Source: Candidatus Acetothermia bacterium (lineage in GTDB: Bacteria; Bipolaricaulota; Bipolaricaulia; Bipolaricaulales; Bipolaricaulaceae). From it: 5,483 bases of DNA. Positions within the stretch are counted from its first letter, which is position 1. Every line of letters starts with the position of its first letter. Below, in pieces: positions 4,401-5,483 of this stretch. The DNA lies in the NCBI GenBank assembly GCA_003551325.1, contig PUMK01000324.1:1-5483 (forward strand). Direction: 5' to 3'. Below the pieces are notes generated by a model. That model was not told the DNA's origin and made no database searches. It was given only the letters and a program-made list of their open reading frames with translations. A program made the position numbers and the translations under genes.

Positions 4401-5483
4401 ATGTGCACGCACAGAAGATGCTCGGTAGGTGTGCTGGCTGCATTCCTGTTGTTCGGCCTGACGGCAGGCTGCGGTGGAGACGGGCGTCCCCCGGAGAGCG
4501 CGGGGAGCGGCGAAGCAACGGCCTGTGCGATCACGGTACAGCCCGGCGCATCGATTCAAGCGGCGATCGATGCGGCACCTGAAGGTGCGGTGATCTGTCT
4601 CGGGCAAGGTGTGTGGGAGGAGCACCTGACGGTTGGGAAGTCCCTCACCTTACGGGGTGAGGGCGCGGGGAAGACGACGATACGGGGGTACGATGAGACG
4701 CATCCCGTCATCCATGTGACCACGCCCGAACGAGGCACCATGAGCGTCGTCCTTAACGACCTCTCCGTCACCGGCGGTACAGGGTGGAGTGCAGGGGATG
4801 GCCTGCGTATCGAGGGCGGCGTTCGGGCATCTCTCCAGGGCGTGGATGTTGAGGACAACGATTCGTACGGGCTCAGACTATCGGGAGATGCTGTGGCTAG
4901 CATCACCAACTGCACGCTGCGAGGGAACAGGGATGGGCTCTACCTTTGGGAGGCTGCCCAAGCATCACTGGAACAGTCGACCGTGGAGGGAAGCGAGAGG
5001 TACGGCATCATGATGCTGCAATCAGCCAGGATCAACCTCCAAGCGTCCTCGATCGTGGACAACGGGATGGTCGGCATCGGTATGGATCACTCCACCCATG
5101 CCGTAATTGAGGACTCTTCCATCACCGGACATACTCGGGGAATCTACATGATGCGCTCGTCAGCGGCCAGCGTTGGAAGCTCAACAATCCAGGGAAACAG
5201 AGAGGATGGCATCTTCGTGCTTGACCGCGCTCAGGTCACCATCAGGGACTCGCTCATCGTGTCCAACGGAAACGATGGCGTTCGCGTGCGTGACTCTGCC
5301 CACGTCACGATCACAGACTCGATCATCAGCGATAACAGGACAGGCGTCTACATCATGGGTGATGCTCAAGTGGTCGTGGAAGAGGCCACCATCGAGGGAA
5401 ACACGACCTCTGGTGTCGCCACGTCGGGTTCCGTCCAAGCAACAATCAGGAACTCGTCGATCAGGCATAGCAGTTTAGGGATC
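4401..5483 (+). CDS. Beta-helix lipoprotein, partial (right edge), 361 aa visible
   Basis: Start 4401 follows GGAGG. The first 24 residues form a lipoprotein signal: basic residues at 5-6, a hydrophobic stretch, then LTAGC with Cys24 as the probable lipid-modified residue. The leucine sits one place further out than the strict lipobox. Residues 25-41 are a flexible Gly/Ser/Glu/Pro-rich linker. Residues 42-133 open as NosD-like and pectin-lyase-fold proteins do: GASIQAAIDAAPEGAVICLG, then TVGKSLTLRGEGAGKTTIRG. Cys42 and Cys66 may pair. From Gly134, ten consecutive coils of 22 or 23 residues run to residue 359, each starting with Gly-[LIV] and most ending in [ST]x[IVL]xxN, a right-handed parallel beta-helix with an asparagine ladder. 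The frame is open at the right edge, so the C-terminus and true length are unknown. Many such proteins bind or cleave polysaccharides; no catalytic residues can be assigned here. Confidence 0.9.
   Translation, partial: MCTHRRCSVGVLAAFLLFGLTAGCGGDGRPPESAGSGEATACAITVQPGASIQAAIDAAPEGAVICLGQGVWEEHLTVGKSLTLRGEGAGKTTIRGYDETHPVIHVTTPERGTMSVVLNDLSVTGGTGWSAGDGLRIEGGVRASLQGVDVEDNDSYGLRLSGDAVASITNCTLRGNRDGLYLWEAAQASLEQSTVEGSERYGIMMLQSARINLQASSIVDNGMVGIGMDHSTHAVIEDSSITGHTRGIYMMRSSAASVGSSTIQGNREDGIFVLDRAQVTIRDSLIVSNGNDGVRVRDSAHVTITDSIISDNRTGVYIMGDAQVVVEEATIEGNTTSGVATSGSVQATIRNSSIRHSSLGI
4800..5477 (+). repeat. Ten beta-helix coils of 22-23 codons
   Basis: Codons 134-359 divide into ten coils with lengths 23, 22, 23, 23, 22, 23, 23, 22, 23 and 22. 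Each begins Gly-Leu, Gly-Ile or Gly-Val, and the middle often reads 'A.[VI]x[IL]xxS'. The repeat is clear in protein but only patchy in DNA (for example GACTCG recurring near 5249 and 5317), so the coils have diverged by substitution and show no recent copying. Confidence 0.85.

Noticed and set aside
4556..5468. Minus-strand frames opposite the beta-helix gene
   Set aside because: They mirror the coil repeats and have no start signals. The plus-strand frame is clearly the coding one.

Overview
The window is about 58-60% GC by eye. It uses Shine-Dalgarno-led ATG starts and carries one lipoprotein signal, which fits a bacterium. The gene content is mostly exported, surface-type proteins of kinds common in uncultured environmental lineages such as Chloroflexota or Bipolaricaulota. 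The phylum is a guess; no marker gene is present. I see no RNA gene, insertion sequence, integrase, CRISPR array or origin.

Layout. Bases 1-346 hold no intact gene. They hold a possible truncated WYL-type regulator remnant entering from the left edge, plus short coding-like stretches. A 61-residue single-helix membrane protein follows on the minus strand (347-532) with a good ribosome binding site, and a doubtful 31-residue ORF lies upstream of it (626-721). A non-coding stretch (722-934) carries a 12-bp palindrome fused to an extended -10 promoter facing right. Three plus-strand genes for exported proteins then fill the window. (1) 935-2179 encodes a 414-residue secreted protein of an N-terminal cysteine-containing domain and two Ig-like beta-sandwiches. 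(2) 2997-4256 encodes a 419-residue secreted chymotrypsin-fold (S1) serine protease with a pro-segment, the complete His/Asp/Ser triad and eight cysteines in the catalytic part. (3) 4401-5483 encodes a lipoprotein with a right-handed parallel beta-helix of 22-23-residue coils, cut by the right edge. Between (1) and (2) is an 817-bp gap with one possible 94-residue ORF and an imperfect tandem repeat just upstream of the protease. The 144-bp gap between (2) and (3) contains a tandem octamer.

How they may work together. All three large products should leave the cytoplasm: two by signal peptidase I and one lipid-anchored. The gaps of 817 and 144 bp, and separate ribosome binding sites, argue against a tight operon. 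A joint role at the cell surface, such as processing or binding of external polymers or proteins, is inference only. The most unusual shared feature is at translation starts: in all three genes an in-frame ATG sits 12 or 15 nt upstream of the preferred ATG and overlaps or abuts the Shine-Dalgarno sequence.
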